DNA of 18,726 nt from Ephemerocybe angulata (Eukaryota; Basidiomycota; Agaricomycetes; Agaricales; Psathyrellaceae). This document shows, in pieces, positions 1 to 8,706 of the stretch (its first letter is position 1; every line of letters starts with the position of its first letter). The notes under the pieces were generated by a model. The model was not told the origin of the DNA and did not search any database. It saw only the letters and a list, made by a program, of their open reading frames with translations. The stretch spans positions 1-18,726 of the forward strand of contig JAACJK010000201.1 of NCBI GenBank assembly GCA_013368325.1, written 5' to 3'. The position numbers were made by a program, and so were the translations under genes.

Positions 1-979
1 TCCTTGGGCAGCTTGCCGCGCTTGCGCTGGGGGCGATCGACGAGGGTCGACTGGGTGCCGACGCCGGGGGCGACCTGCCTGGCGAGGTGCCGTTTCCGTT
101 GAGGCTTGGGGGCGCTGGGGCCATGGGGGGAGAGTAGTGCGAGCCGTTCTGGGGCGGGAGGACAAAATCGTTGTTCGTGAACTGCCATTCGCTCTTGATC
201 GCTGCACCTGCCTGCGCTCGTGCTGCTGGCCCGAGATGCGGGCAGAGCCCCTGGAAGAGCTGTTGCTGCTGCTGCTGCTGGCTCACTGGCCCAGAGAAGG
301 AGGCATGGCGCATGGCATCGTCGTACTCATCGGGGGACTGTGCAGCTGGCCTGGGGTGGAGTTGGGCCGCACGATGCCGCTGGGGGAGTGGCTCCAGCTG
401 TCGGACTCTGAGTACGGCGAGAGCCCGTTGGACAGCCCAGACTGGGGGTACGGCGAGTCGGCAGGATACTGCGCGTAGCCGACGTCCGTCGAGAGGCGGG
501 GCCGGGCGGCGGCGGCGCGCGCGTCGGACGGGTCCTCGGCGACGGGCGGGAAGGTGTAGCTGTTGAGGCTGCTCTGGGCATACGACTGGCGCAGGCTCGT
601 CGGCGGGTACGGCGCATGGCGCACGGCGCTGCGGCTCTCCGGCAGCGAGGCGCGGCGGTTGTCGAAGGACGTCGAGATCGAGGGCAGCGAGACCTTGCCG
701 TCGAGGCGGTCCGCGTCGGCGGCGGTGTCGCCGTCCCAGCGCGGCTTTTGCCGGGCAGCGGGTGGTCGTCCGGGTCGGGGGCCGCTTCTCGGGGCGCGAG
801 ACGGTGCTCGAGTCTGTGTCGGCGGTGGAGGCGTTGGAGGAGGACATGCGGCGGTCTGTGTAGTGGACGGGGTGCTGCAGATAGGCGAGTTCGTCTTTGT
901 GCAGGCCGTACTCGAGCTGGGCAACGTTGTAGTTGTTCAGCTGGTCTGCGTCGCTCTGGGAGATGTGCTCAGTGGGCAT
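1..979 (-). CDS. TALE/KN-class homeobox transcription factor, C-terminus cut by window edge, several apparent frameshifts
   Basis: A DNA-binding regulator of the nucleus by family. The start ATG is 979-977 on the minus strand (MPTEHISQSDADQLNNYN). The long low-complexity Ser/Pro-rich N-terminal region contains blocks typical of basidiomycete KN homeobox proteins (KVSLPSISTSFDNRR, SGIVRPNSTPGQ, a poly-Gln run at about 261-281, EWQFTNNDFVLPPQNG). At the left edge (about 30-1) it reads RPQRKRGKLPK, the basic lead-in to a KN homeodomain; the homeodomain itself lies outside the window. These blocks lie in different frames, so at least four one-base shifts are needed (near 780, 270-310, 230 and 80-100). 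No GT-AG introns explain them. I infer consensus errors rather than a dead gene, because the protein blocks between shifts are well kept. Family call moderately sure; no target or pathway can be inferred. Confidence 0.68.
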   Translation of the reverse strand, partial: MPTEHISQSDADQLNNYNVAQLEYGLHKDELAYLQHPVHYTDRRMSSSNASTADTDSSTVSRPEKRPPTRTTTRCPAKAALGRRHRRRRGPPRRQGLAALDLDVLRQPPRLAAGEPQRRAPCAVPADEPAPVVCPEQPQQLHLPARRRGPVRRARRRRPAPPLDGRRLRAVSCRLAVPPVWAVQRALAVLRVRQLEPLPQRHRAAQLHPRPAAQSPDEYDDAMRHASFSGPVSQQQQQQQLFQGLCPHLGPAARAQAGAAIKSEWQFTNNDFVLPPQNGSHYSPPMAPAPPSLNGNGTSPGRSPPASAPSRPSSIAPSASAASCPR

Positions 980-1192
980 CGAGGCTTGCTGTCCAATTCG
1001 ACCGCCCCGTATAAAAGCTCTCCGTGTGGGAATCCGACAAAGAGCTCGAATAAAATGCCGGGAGCGAATAGGATCTCCCATCTAGGAACGCCCCCTTTCG
1101 TCCGTTTCTCCATATCAGCTCAGATCTCAGATCCCAGATCCGCTGCCCAGCTCCTTTTCGTCCCAAGATGTGCCCATTTTGGATAGATTACT
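980..1192. promoter_or_regulatory. Short intergenic region: 3' end of the LRR gene and presumed promoter of the homeobox gene
   Basis: Both neighbours are on the minus strand, so these 213 bases hold the terminator of the LRR gene and the promoter and 5' UTR of the homeobox gene. The only clear structure is three tandem 7-bp copies of CAGATCY at 1121-1141. A TATAAAAG at about 1011-1018 reads on the plus strand, the wrong direction for the homeobox gene, so I do not call it a TATA box. No other gene seen. Confidence 0.45.
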
Positions 1193-3220
1193 TTACGGCA
1201 CTACACGACCCAAAATGCCCTCCAGCAGCTGCCCTGCCTTCGCCCGCTCCTTCGACGTCACCCCGACTCCGTCCAGCAGCCGCAGCCGCGAACACCCCCG
1301 CATGATCAGCCCTCGGTATGCCAGCCGGCCCACATATGCACTGTCCGGCAGGTCCCGCCGGAACTTGGCGTCCAGCTCCTGCCACGATCCCGCCCCGCCC
1401 CCGCCCTTTTCCCCAGGCTGCAGCCCCGTCGCACGTCCTTCACCAGCAGCGGCAGGTACCACCCCAGCGTGCACGGGTTCATCTGTTCTACGATTAGAAG
1501 CGCCCAACATGTACCTGCCACTCCACTCACCGAAAGTCTAGCATTCCACATCGGGCATGCGCTGCAGTACCCGGATCAGCGGTTCGTGCTCTTCAGCCGC
1601 GACCCTATGATCGTCAGCTTCTGAATCCTCGTCAGCTCCTCCAGTCCCCGCACGTCCTCCAGAAAGTTGTAGTTGAGATTCAGCACCCGCACATTCGGGC
1701 AGAGCCTCCCAAAGCCCTCGGCAGCGTCGTCAGCCGCACGCAGCTAGCTCCAGGTACACCAGGTTGTAGCACGCCTCCTTCAGTATAGGTGCCTTGAGCG
1801 GATTGCCTGCGGGCGGGCACAACAGCCGCCGACGCGGAGGGAACCAGCGAACGACAGAGCCAAAAAAGAATTTAAGAAGCACGGTCAGGCACGCACACGG
1901 AATACAGTGATTTGCACCAATATTGAAAGAAGAGACAATAAAAAAGTTAGCGTTCGAGAACCCCCTCCAGATAGAGTCTTATGCTTACCAGAGAGATACA
2001 ACCGCTTCACATCGCGAACATCGCGGGTCAAAAGGTTACTGTACGAGCCCAACACCAGCCAGGCGGGGGAGGGGGACGAGGGAACATCATAGCATCAGTA
2101 ACGGTGTGGAAAAAGAAGTCCCTCGGAGAATCGAATCGAATCGCCCCCCGGTGGCAGGCTGGATGTTAACCATCACGCCCATGGAGGGAAACTGCACAAC
2201 CAAAAGACTTCCACTCACAATGCACGTCCACTCTGATTCCGCAGACTCAGATTTTCCAGCCGAGTCAGCCGATCCACCTTCGCCACCACACTCAGCGAGT
2301 TGTTGTCCGCGTATAGCGTGCGAAGGTTCGGAAGCACCGACACCTTGAGCTCGCTCAGTCGGTTCCCGCTCACCCGCAGGATGCGCAGCCTAGGCATCCC
2401 ATGACTCCCAAAGTCCACCTCCCTCAACGCGTTGTTATCTGCAAGAGAACAGTTAGTCAAGTCGACGGCAACACAACAAAAGCCCCGCTGCACAGCCAGA
2501 GTCAATTGGCATCAGCATCAAAACTGATAACGCTCGCCCATGCCCTGCGCGCGGGGCAGGAACGACAACAGCGTCCAAATGACGCACAGCTACGTTGCCT
2601 CGCGATAATGGAGCCCACCCCACGCTCGCGATTAGAATCACTGGGCGGGTGTTATACTACAGATAGATAGATCCATTCACATACCAAGGTTGACTGCAAT
2701 CAGCGCTTCAAGTGATGAGAGCCCTCGAACGCTATCCAGCCGATTGTGACTGATGTTCAGCATCTCTAACCGGGTCCTACAGATAAAAAGTCATCAGTTC
2801 AGCTGGTTCACCCTAAATCTCGGACAAACCGGTGTGGGAGCATACAGGTGATGCAAACCCATTCCCATATGCCCCCACCACGAAGGAAGATCAAAAAAAG
2901 TTGGGGGTGCGCTCGTGAGCACAACACACCAGAGCATGGCAGGATACCAAGGAATGTCTTCACGTACCATCGGAAGCCCTCGAGATCTACAGATTGGATA
3001 GAATTGCCTTGCACGCTCAATTTAACCAACCCGTCCATGCGCTCTAACCCATCCAGCTTCGTTATCCTGTTCCCGTCAGCCTTGAGCTCGCGCAGGTGCC
3101 GCAAGCATTCCAGTTCTGCACCCAAAATTTAGTAATCTAGTAGATATATCAAAGATCGGATACGCACGGCGCAAAGACTCGATTTCATTATGGCTTATAT
3201 CGAGGTTTTCGAGATTGGGC
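1193..3220 (-). CDS. cdc11: Cdc11/Nud1-like leucine-rich-repeat scaffold, 5' end missing (cut by retrotransposon)
   Basis: Cdc11/Nud1 proteins sit on the spindle pole body and assemble the septation-initiation / mitotic-exit signalling complex. Seven exons can be read on the minus strand: 3220-3168, 3115-2968, 2776-2685, 2438-2219, 2038-1989, 1806-1531 and 1482-1193, with GT-AG junctions and consistent phase through the first five. They give consecutive LRRs (LPNLENLDISHNEIESL, LRELKADGNRITKLDGL, LEMLNISHNRLDSV, LRILRVSGNRLSELK, LPNLRTLYADNNSLS, VKRLYLSGNPL, VRVLNLNYNFLEDV) and the family-specific tail (MNPCTLGWYLPLLVKDV, WQELDAKFRRDLPD, GRLAYRGLIMRG). TAA stop at 1195-1193. Exons 6 and 7 need about four or five one-base corrections (near 1740, 1705, 1580, 1545, 1430). 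All sequence before the first visible LRR is absent: the retrotransposon begins inside that exon, and no LRR coding appears on its far side. The fragment has an in-frame ATG inside the element at 3282. Confidence 0.75.
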
Positions 3221-3371
3221 AGATTGTTCTCTCGGGAGTTGAAGCATGAGACGAACCGAGCAGGTCGTCTATGTGCTGACAAAGCGGGAGAGAGGCGAAC
3301 CCTTCTTGCCTCTCTCCACGCCGCGAAATCTGCATCAACCGCAGTATTTCGCTCACTCTGCTTTTCTTTTC
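3221..3371 (+). repeat. Split direct repeat A1 (left end of element)
   Basis: 151 bp, identical by eye to 8482-8632. It begins AGATTGTTCTCTCGGGAGTT; the base before differs between copies (c versus t), and the match ends at 3371. It ends 30 bp before the gag ATG and probably holds promoter and leader. Read on the minus strand it is open from an ATG at 3282 straight into the truncated LRR gene. Confidence 0.93.
3287..3317 (+). other. Perfect 10-bp stem-loop in repeat A1 (copy in A2 at 8548-8578)
   Basis: GGAGAGAGGC (3287-3296) and GCCTCTCTCC (3308-3317) are exact reverse complements around an 11-nt loop. It lies in the presumed 5' leader of the genomic RNA and is repeated in A2. A role in packaging, priming or recombinase binding is only inference. 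Confidence 0.6.
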
Positions 3372-3401
3372 TACTCTACACTAGTGAAAATTTTTTTCAA
3401 C

Positions 3402-4947
3402 ATGCCTCGTATTACTGTCGACCCGAATACCGAAATTTGTCCGGATTACACCACCGAGGCGTTCGCCGGTGCCCGTGCAGCTCTTACCGCCGGCGGCGTT
3501 GCGGCCGCTGAAGCTGCGACCGTCCTGAAAACCATATGGACCCAAGGGAATGATGCTGCGAAGATCGCCTGGCAGCTCCAGGTGGAAGAGGACGCGGCTG
3601 CAGACGCGGAGAGGCAGCGCGTGGCTGCCGAGGAACAGAGAGAGATCGACGTGATGAAACACGAGGAGGAGAAGAAGCGTAAAGCTAAGTTCTTGCCTAT
3701 TATGGTGGGCGTGGCTGGACCCACTACTACTCCGCTCGTGTTAGCTCCCGCGGTTGTCAAGAAATTCGAACGCGGGGAATACGTCCATCTGCACCACCTC
3801 ACCACCGCCGCCCTCGAGCGTGTCAGCAAGGATCCCGGTTCCCTCTTGGATTCGTCGCTCCAGCAAGTCAAGACTCCGAATGGCGTCGCATGGGCAACAC
3901 AGGCGGATATCGACTCGGCGCGGGGTGTGGTGGACGACCATGACCTCGCTTGGGGAGATTGGCTGATGGCGACGCAGCGCTTCAATCGCGCAACGGAGAC
4001 GGCCAACTGGCCTCGCGAATGGCGCATGATGTTCATGCTGTTCTGGGCGAACATCACCCAGCATGAACTGGCCCTATCACCCGACAGCCTGGACCGGAAG
4101 GCGCTGCTGCTGTTCGCGTCGGAGCGGCGCAAGCTCTGGCACAGCAACCTGAACACGACGGGCGCATTCGACATCTCGATCCTGGACGAGGTTCTCATTC
4201 GGAAGGCTCAGGATCGAGTGTACAGGATCCACAGGGCAGAGGTGGACAGGGTCCTGGATACTCAGGTGCGTGCTTCGTCGTTATGATCACCTCACGGCGC
4301 TAATTTATATCTCTAATCCCTTCCCTATCCTTCCTACCACCCGACGCCTCTCCTCAAACCCCGGATGCTGATCTGTGCTGTGCTGTTCTGTGCTGTTTCT
4401 GTTCGCTGTCGGTTTCGGTGCTGTTCTGTTCGGTCGCGGTTCGGTTCTGCAACGTTCGGTTTTCGACACGTCGGTACGCAACCAATAGCGCGCGGTCGCG
4501 GCCTCCACCCACGCCAACCACAACAATTCCGGCAGCAACAGGTCTCGTGAGGCTCGGTCGTCCCGCCAGCGCACACGGTCGCCCCCACCTCGCCCTCAGC
4601 AACCCAGACAGCGCTCAGCCTCGCCGGCGGCGCGGTACCCGAAGGACCAGCATTTTCGGGGAGCAAGTGGACCGACCCGCCCTCCTTGCTTCGTCTGTTT
4701 GGGTCGCCACGACCACGAAGTGGGCGTCTGCCGCGCCACCTCGCTCTGGGATGGAAGACTCCCCGCAGCGTCCCACCGAGTGGGCAAGACACTCAGGCTC
4801 CTCGACGGGGACCAGCGGCTCTGCTTCGATTGGCAGAAGGGCCTTGGCGCCTGTCGCAGCCGCTCCCACGACAGCAACCATCTCTGCTCGGGATGTGGCT
4901 CCTCCTCTCACGGCGCTCAGGACTGCCCTCGAACGGAGAAGATCTGA
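3402..4947 (+). CDS. gag: Gag-like protein with zinc knuckle, spliced (3402..4265, 4489..4947)
   Basis: Predicted nucleocapsid/structural protein, about 440 aa. The ATG at 3402 (MPRITVDPNTEICPDYT) is the first after the repeat. Exon 1 (288 codons) has an Ala/Glu/Arg-rich coiled-coil-like stretch (around residues 55-90, ending EEEKKRKAKF) and a Trp-rich globular part (WPREWRMMFMLFWANIT). Unspliced, the frame stops at 4286. A donor at 4266 (GTGCGT) after a complete codon and an acceptor at 4487-4488 (TAG) lead in phase to a basic Arg/Ser/Pro-rich exon. That exon has a CX2CX5HX4C motif (4687 on), a further Cys/His cluster, and a textbook CX2CX4HX4C zinc knuckle (4885-4926), then TGA at 4945. Zinc-knuckle tails are typical of agaricomycete Ngaro gag proteins. 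The splice is my model; without it the zinc-finger exon has no good start. It overlaps pol in another frame. Confidence 0.8.
4266..4540 (+). other. Gag intron region with two candidate 3' splice sites and a TGCTGTTCTG-rich tract
   Basis: The donor is at 4266. Acceptor 1 (AATAG, ends 4488) opens the zinc-knuckle frame; acceptor 2 (CAACAG, ends 4540) opens the pol frame. Between about 4372 and 4450 lies a degenerate tract built from CTGTGCTGTTCTG / GGTTTCGGT-like units, pyrimidine- and G-rich and almost free of A, which could serve as a polypyrimidine tract. Stop codons in the exon-1 frame (4284-4286) make it non-coding for Gag. Confidence 0.5.
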
Positions 4948-6922
4948 GCCATGCACGCCGTACCACTGGCGTGCGTGGGAGCGCGAGCTCGCCAGTGCTG
5001 GACTGCTGGGTAGGCACGGGGCGGTCGTTGAGGGTATCAGGCATGGTTTCATTCTCGGTTTCCCCGTTATCTCCGTCATTCAAAGTCCACCCAACCGCCC
5101 CTCTGTTGACGAGTTCGCTTCCGAGTTCGACGCTATCGTTGGCGTCGAGCTTGAAAAAGGCCGGTACATTGGCCCTATGTCTGTGGCAGACGCTCTGGCC
5201 CTTATCGGTCCCTTCCAGACGTCGCCCTTCTCCATCATACCAAAACCTGGAAGACCAGGAAAATTCCGCCCCATCCAGAACTTCTCATTCCCCCTCAAGA
5301 TCTCTCGTCCCTTCCCCTCTCCCTCCGTCAATTCCTTCATCGACTCTTCCCAGTTTCCATGCACGTGGGGTACGTTCACTGTCCTTTTCCTACTCATCTC
5401 CCAGCTTCCTCCTGGCTCTCAAATCGCCATTCGGGATGTTGCTGAAGCCTTCCGTACCGTTCCCCTACACCCGTCTCAGTGGGCGGCTGCGGCGGTTCGG
5501 TTGCGCGATGGGAGGATTGCCCTCGACACTGCGGCCGCTTTCGGGACAGTTTCGTCTGGAGGAGTTCACGGCCAGCTCGACGATGCGGCGTGCGACATCG
5601 TGCGCGCGCGGGGTATGGGGCCGGTCGGGAAGTGGGTCGATGACCACTTCTTTCTCCGGATACTTCGCCGCTATCTGGAGGAGTATAACGCGTTGCGTGC
5701 AGGTTGGGCTAGGAACGCTCGGGAGCGGGGTTGTATTCATGAGCGCGGGCGTTTGTGGTGGGATGCTGGTCAGGTTTCGGGAGGCGGGACTCATGAGATG
5801 CACGAGGATTGTGCGTTTCCTCTGCAGGACCTCTCGGGCTCCTCCTCTCGTTCAGCGGAGGATGCGAAGTTCACGTATGCATTCAGTGATATCGACGACC
5901 TTTCGACGGACCTCGGTTTTGTGTGGGAGCGCTCGAAGGACAGGCCTTTCAGCTCGGCAGCGGAGTATACTGGGATGTGGTGGGATCTCGACGCTCGGAC
6001 GGTCTCCCTTACCCCTGCGAAACGCGAGAAATATCGTGCTGCGATCGCGGACTGGCGGTCTTCCAAGACTCACACCCTGGAGGATGTCCAGCGGTTGTAC
6101 GGTAAGCTCCTTCACACCTGCCTGGTTATCACCGAAGGACGAGCGTACCTCACCGGACTGGAGACCATGCTCGGCCTCGCCAGTGCGAGTCCACATGCTG
6201 CTCGCCACGCACCTCGGACAGTCGCTGCAGACCTCGACTGGTGGGACAGCTGCCTCGCCACCGGGTCCCTCTCGCGCCCCATTCCCCCTCCTTTCACTGT
6301 CCACGACGTCGCCGCTTACTCTGACGCAAGCTCTGGCATTGGAATCGGGATCACCATCGGCGACCGCTGGCGTGCCTGGAGGCTCATCCCAGGGTGGCAG
6401 ACTTTGGACGGCCAGCGGGACATTGGATGGGCTGAGGCGGTCGGTTTTGAGCTCCTCGTTGCTGCCACGTGCGCCGCCTATCCCGATTACCAGCACCTCC
6501 GGCTCTACGGTGACAATGCAGGAGTTGTTGGAGGATGGAAGAACGGACGCAGTCGGAACTCTGCGGTCAATGGGGTGTTTCGGCGTATCCACGACTTTAT
6601 CAGAGGTGCTGGGCGCATCGACTGCATCCACCCGGCCTACGTGCGGAGCGCTGATAACCCTGCCGACGCGCCCTCCAGAGGCATCTACCCTCCCCAGTCA
6701 CTTCTCCTCCCTCCCGTTCCGCTCGACGCCTCCCTCTCTCGCTTCATTGTTGACGCCTCCCTCCCCTACACGCCCATTGAACTTCGGTTGTTCCGGGAGG
6801 GACGCTATCCGGCTGCAGCTGCCAAGCCCATCCGTGATTTCTGTCACAGCGCAGCGGATGGCATCGAGGACGGTACTGCCCATGAGCGAGACGCCATGGG
6901 GCTTGCACTCGAGGAACACTAG
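4541..6922 (+). CDS. pol: Reverse transcriptase - RNase H polyprotein (pol) of the Ngaro-like element
   Basis: Copies element RNA into DNA and removes the RNA strand. The frame is open from 4418 or earlier to TAG at 6922, about 793 codons from 4541. RT: template-grip and fingers motifs (FRPIQNFSFP), catalytic Asp of motif A in IRDVAEAFRTVPLHPSQW (Asp codon 5435), and the motif C pair in GKWVDDHFF (5639-5644; VDD rather than YxDD, usual in this clade). Connection: LEDVQRLYGKLLHTCLV. RNase H carries Asp (YSDASSGIG, 6323), Glu (GWAEAVGFELL, 6434), Asp (LYGDNAGVV, 6512) and the late Asp in SADNPADAPSRG, a full set. The true start is uncertain: no good ATG lies in frame just after gag. Entry could be by the 4540 acceptor (Gag-Pol fusion), by frameshifting in the overlap with gag exon 2, or by an internal ATG. 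No inactivating change seen. Confidence 0.92.
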   Translation, partial: GLVRLGRPASAHGRPHLALSNPDSAQPRRRRGTRRTSIFGEQVDRPALLASSVWVATTTKWASAAPPRSGMEDSPQRPTEWARHSGSSTGTSGSASIGRRALAPVAAAPTTATISARDVAPPLTALRTALERRRSEPCTPYHWRAWERELASAGLLGRHGAVVEGIRHGFILGFPVISVIQSPPNRPSVDEFASEFDAIVGVELEKGRYIGPMSVADALALIGPFQTSPFSIIPKPGRPGKFRPIQNFSFPLKISRPFPSPSVNSFIDSSQFPCTWGTFTVLFLLISQLPPGSQIAIRDVAEAFRTVPLHPSQWAAAAVRLRDGRIALDTAAAFGTVSSGGVHGQLDDAACDIVRARGMGPVGKWVDDHFFLRILRRYLEEYNALRAGWARNARERGCIHERGRLWWDAGQVSGGGTHEMHEDCAFPLQDLSGSSSRSAEDAKFTYAFSDIDDLSTDLGFVWERSKDRPFSSAAEYTGMWWDLDARTVSLTPAKREKYRAAIADWRSSKTHTLEDVQRLYGKLLHTCLVITEGRAYLTGLETMLGLASASPHAARHAPRTVAADLDWWDSCLATGSLSRPIPPPFTVHDVAAYSDASSGIGIGITIGDRWRAWRLIPGWQTLDGQRDIGWAEAVGFELLVAATCAAYPDYQHLRLYGDNAGVVGGWKNGRSRNSAVNGVFRRIHDFIRGAGRIDCIHPAYVRSADNPADAPSRGIYPPQSLLLPPVPLDASLSRFIVDASLPYTPIELRLFREGRYPAAAAKPIRDFCHSAADGIEDGTAHERDAMGLALEEH

Positions 6923-6992
6923 ACCTTTCACGCTGGCTGCTGCTGCTCCGTTGCCTGGGCCCTCGACCTCGGTGCCTAAGGCATACGACTCG

Positions 6993-8184
6993 ATGTTGAC
7001 ACCGGCGGTTTCTCCACTGCGTCCGCACTGCCTGTCAGAGGAGCGCCTTTTGCTGTGGCGTCCGTTTCGGTATGCCGCGCTGTTCTGTGTTTATGCCCGT
7101 GGCTGCATGCTAACTGTTTCCGGTATCTAGCTCCGTGCCTCAGGACGATGGCTCTGCTGCAGAGCAGGTCCGGCGCATCCACGGCGTGCTGTCTCACGCA
7201 TGGGCTCCCTCGACTCAGAGTACCTACGGCGCGGGTCTGCTTGCATTCCACCTTTTTTGTGATAGGAAGGAGCCACCGGTACCGGAGTCGTTGCGCGGGC
7301 CTGCGAGTGAGGCCCTTCTTTTGGAGTTCATCTCGGTGTGTGCGGGCTCCTACTCGGGCTCGACGCTGAAGAACTACTACTTCGGTATCAAGGCCTGGCA
7401 TACTCTTCACGGCTTGGCGTGGTCCGCCGACGAGACTAGGATGTCGGCTGCTCTCACTGCAGGTGCCCGCCTGGCTCCACCAAAGTCGAAGAAGCCGAAG
7501 CGTGCGCCGTACACCCCTGCCATTATATCCACAATCCGCCAGCACCTCAATCTGTCGACCTCGCTGGACGCGGCTGTTTTCGCCTGCCTCACCACCACCT
7601 TTTGGTCCGTCGCTCGGTTGGGCGAGTTCACGGTTCCCAGCCTCACCAAGTGGAAGCAGCTGGGGTCGGCTCGGTACGTGTGCCGGGCTGCTATGTCCAC
7701 CGATCCGGCTTCCGGCAGACTTGGACTCCCTGTGACGTCCTTCAAGCTCCCGTGGTCGAAGACGTGTGCAACAGGCGAAACGGTTCAGTGGTCCCCGCAG
7801 GAGGGGGATGCGGATCCGGCCTGGGCTATGGCAAATCATCTGTCGGTGAACGCTCCGGGCCCGCAGCATCACCTTTTTTCCTGGGTCCATCCCAAGAAGG
7901 GCTTCCGCCCGCTTTCGCGCAAAGCTTTCGACGACCGCATCGCTGAGGTCTGCAAGGCTGCAGAGATTGAGCTCCTGAAGGGTCACGGGCTGCGCGTTGG
8001 AGGCGTGTTGGAGTACCTCCTCCGGGGCGTGCCCTTCGACGTGGTCAAGAACATCGGGCGCTGGGCCAGCGATGCCTTCACGCTGTACCTGCGCCAGCAT
8101 GCGAACATCTTGGCGCCGTATATTCAGGCTTCGCCAATTCTGGAGCCGTTTCTGCGGATTACCATGCCGTCCCGTGTTCGTTAG
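6993..8184 (+). CDS. Tyrosine recombinase of the Ngaro-like element, spliced (6993..7069, 7131..8184)
   Basis: Integrates the circular DNA intermediate in place of a DDE integrase. The large frame begins without an ATG just after an AG at 7129-7130. A 61-nt intron (7070-7130, GTATGC...CTAG) joins it in phase to an upstream exon starting at ATG 6993 (LTPAVSPLRPHCLSEERLLL), a lead-in known from related elements. The catalytic residues are in place: Arg I in ARLGEFTVPSL (7615), His-x-x-Arg in GHGLRVGG (7984-7995), Trp in NIGRW (8062) and the nucleophile Tyr in FTLYLRQH (8086). An N-terminal SAM-like core-binding part (WAPSTQSTYGAGLLAFHLFC, GSYSGSTLKNYYFGIKAWH) precedes them. Stop TAG 8182-8184. 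It follows pol by 70 bases in a different frame; I found no intron joining it to pol, so it may be translated from its own mRNA. Confidence 0.9.
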
Positions 8185-8261
8185 GTGCGTCGTGCTGCTC
8201 CTGTTGGTTAGCGGGATGTCTTACTTCGTTCTACGCGTCGCTGCTCTCCTATGCACCCGGG

Positions 8262-8484
8262 TGTGCCACTCAGGTTCTGGACATCTCGCAGACTCAGTCA
8301 AGAGTTTCGAGTCGCAATCCCTCCGGGATTTGCACCCAAAAATCGTCGGATACACTTGGTATCCACCGAACTTCTGTATTGAGCCTGATCGTCTGTTGCT
8401 GTATGTTATCTTAGGTAGCCTATACATGTTCATGCTGATTCGGTTTACCCACATGGCTCAATCACGCGCATACAGCTACATAGA
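8262..8484 (+). repeat. Split direct repeat B1
   Basis: 223 bp, identical by eye to 8707-8929, running from TGTGCCACTCAGG to CTACATAGA. Its last three bases (AGA, 8482-8484) are also the first three of A2. It lies 77 bp after the recombinase stop and probably holds the 3' UTR and polyadenylation region. Confidence 0.93.
8348..8364 (+). other. 6-bp stem-loop in repeat B1 (copy in B2 at 8793-8809)
   Basis: GGATAC, a 5-nt loop, then GTATCC: a perfect 6-bp inverted repeat present in both B copies. Weak by itself; noted because the A repeat also carries a stem-loop. Confidence 0.4.
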
Positions 8485-8632
8485 TTGTTCTCTCGGGAGT
8501 TGAAGCATGAGACGAACCGAGCAGGTCGTCTATGTGCTGACAAAGCGGGAGAGAGGCGAACCCTTCTTGCCTCTCTCCACGCCGCGAAATCTGCATCAAC
8601 CGCAGTATTTCGCTCACTCTGCTTTTCTTTTC
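8482..8632 (+). repeat. Split direct repeat A2
   Basis: 151 bp, identical by eye to A1. It is fused directly to B1 with a 3-bp overlap (AGA), giving the internal B1-A2 junction expected to template the element ends. Confidence 0.93.
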
Positions 8633-8706
8633 CCCGCCCACCATCCCTCTGTCTGTCACTCGACGCTCTTGTCTGTGCCTTGTGCTTCGAGTTGTCCCAC
8701 CCACCC
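8633..8706 (+). other. Unique spacer between A2 and B2
   Basis: 74 bp, pyrimidine-rich (runs of CCC, CTCT, TGTC), found neither after A1 nor before B1. It separates A2 from B2 and contains the ATG (8682) of an ORF that reads across B2 into the host exon. Confidence 0.6.

Noticed and set aside
1008..1020. TATAAAAG as promoter of the homeobox gene
   Set aside because: It reads on the plus strand while the gene runs on the minus strand, and there is no plus-strand gene just downstream.
3446..4198. 250-codon minus-strand frame opposite gag
   Set aside because: Exact antisense of a well-supported coding exon, with no recognisable domain; typical shadow in GC-rich coding DNA.
4686..7130. 814-codon open frame overlapping the RT/RNase H gene
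   Set aside because: Composition is Ser/Arg/Leu-rich with no RT or RNase H motifs; it is a shadow of pol. Only its last part (6993-7069) is used, as the first exon of the recombinase.
6976..8100. 374-codon minus-strand frame opposite the recombinase
   Set aside because: Low-complexity Arg/Leu/Ala composition with no motif, antisense to catalytic residues that are clearly conserved on the plus strand.
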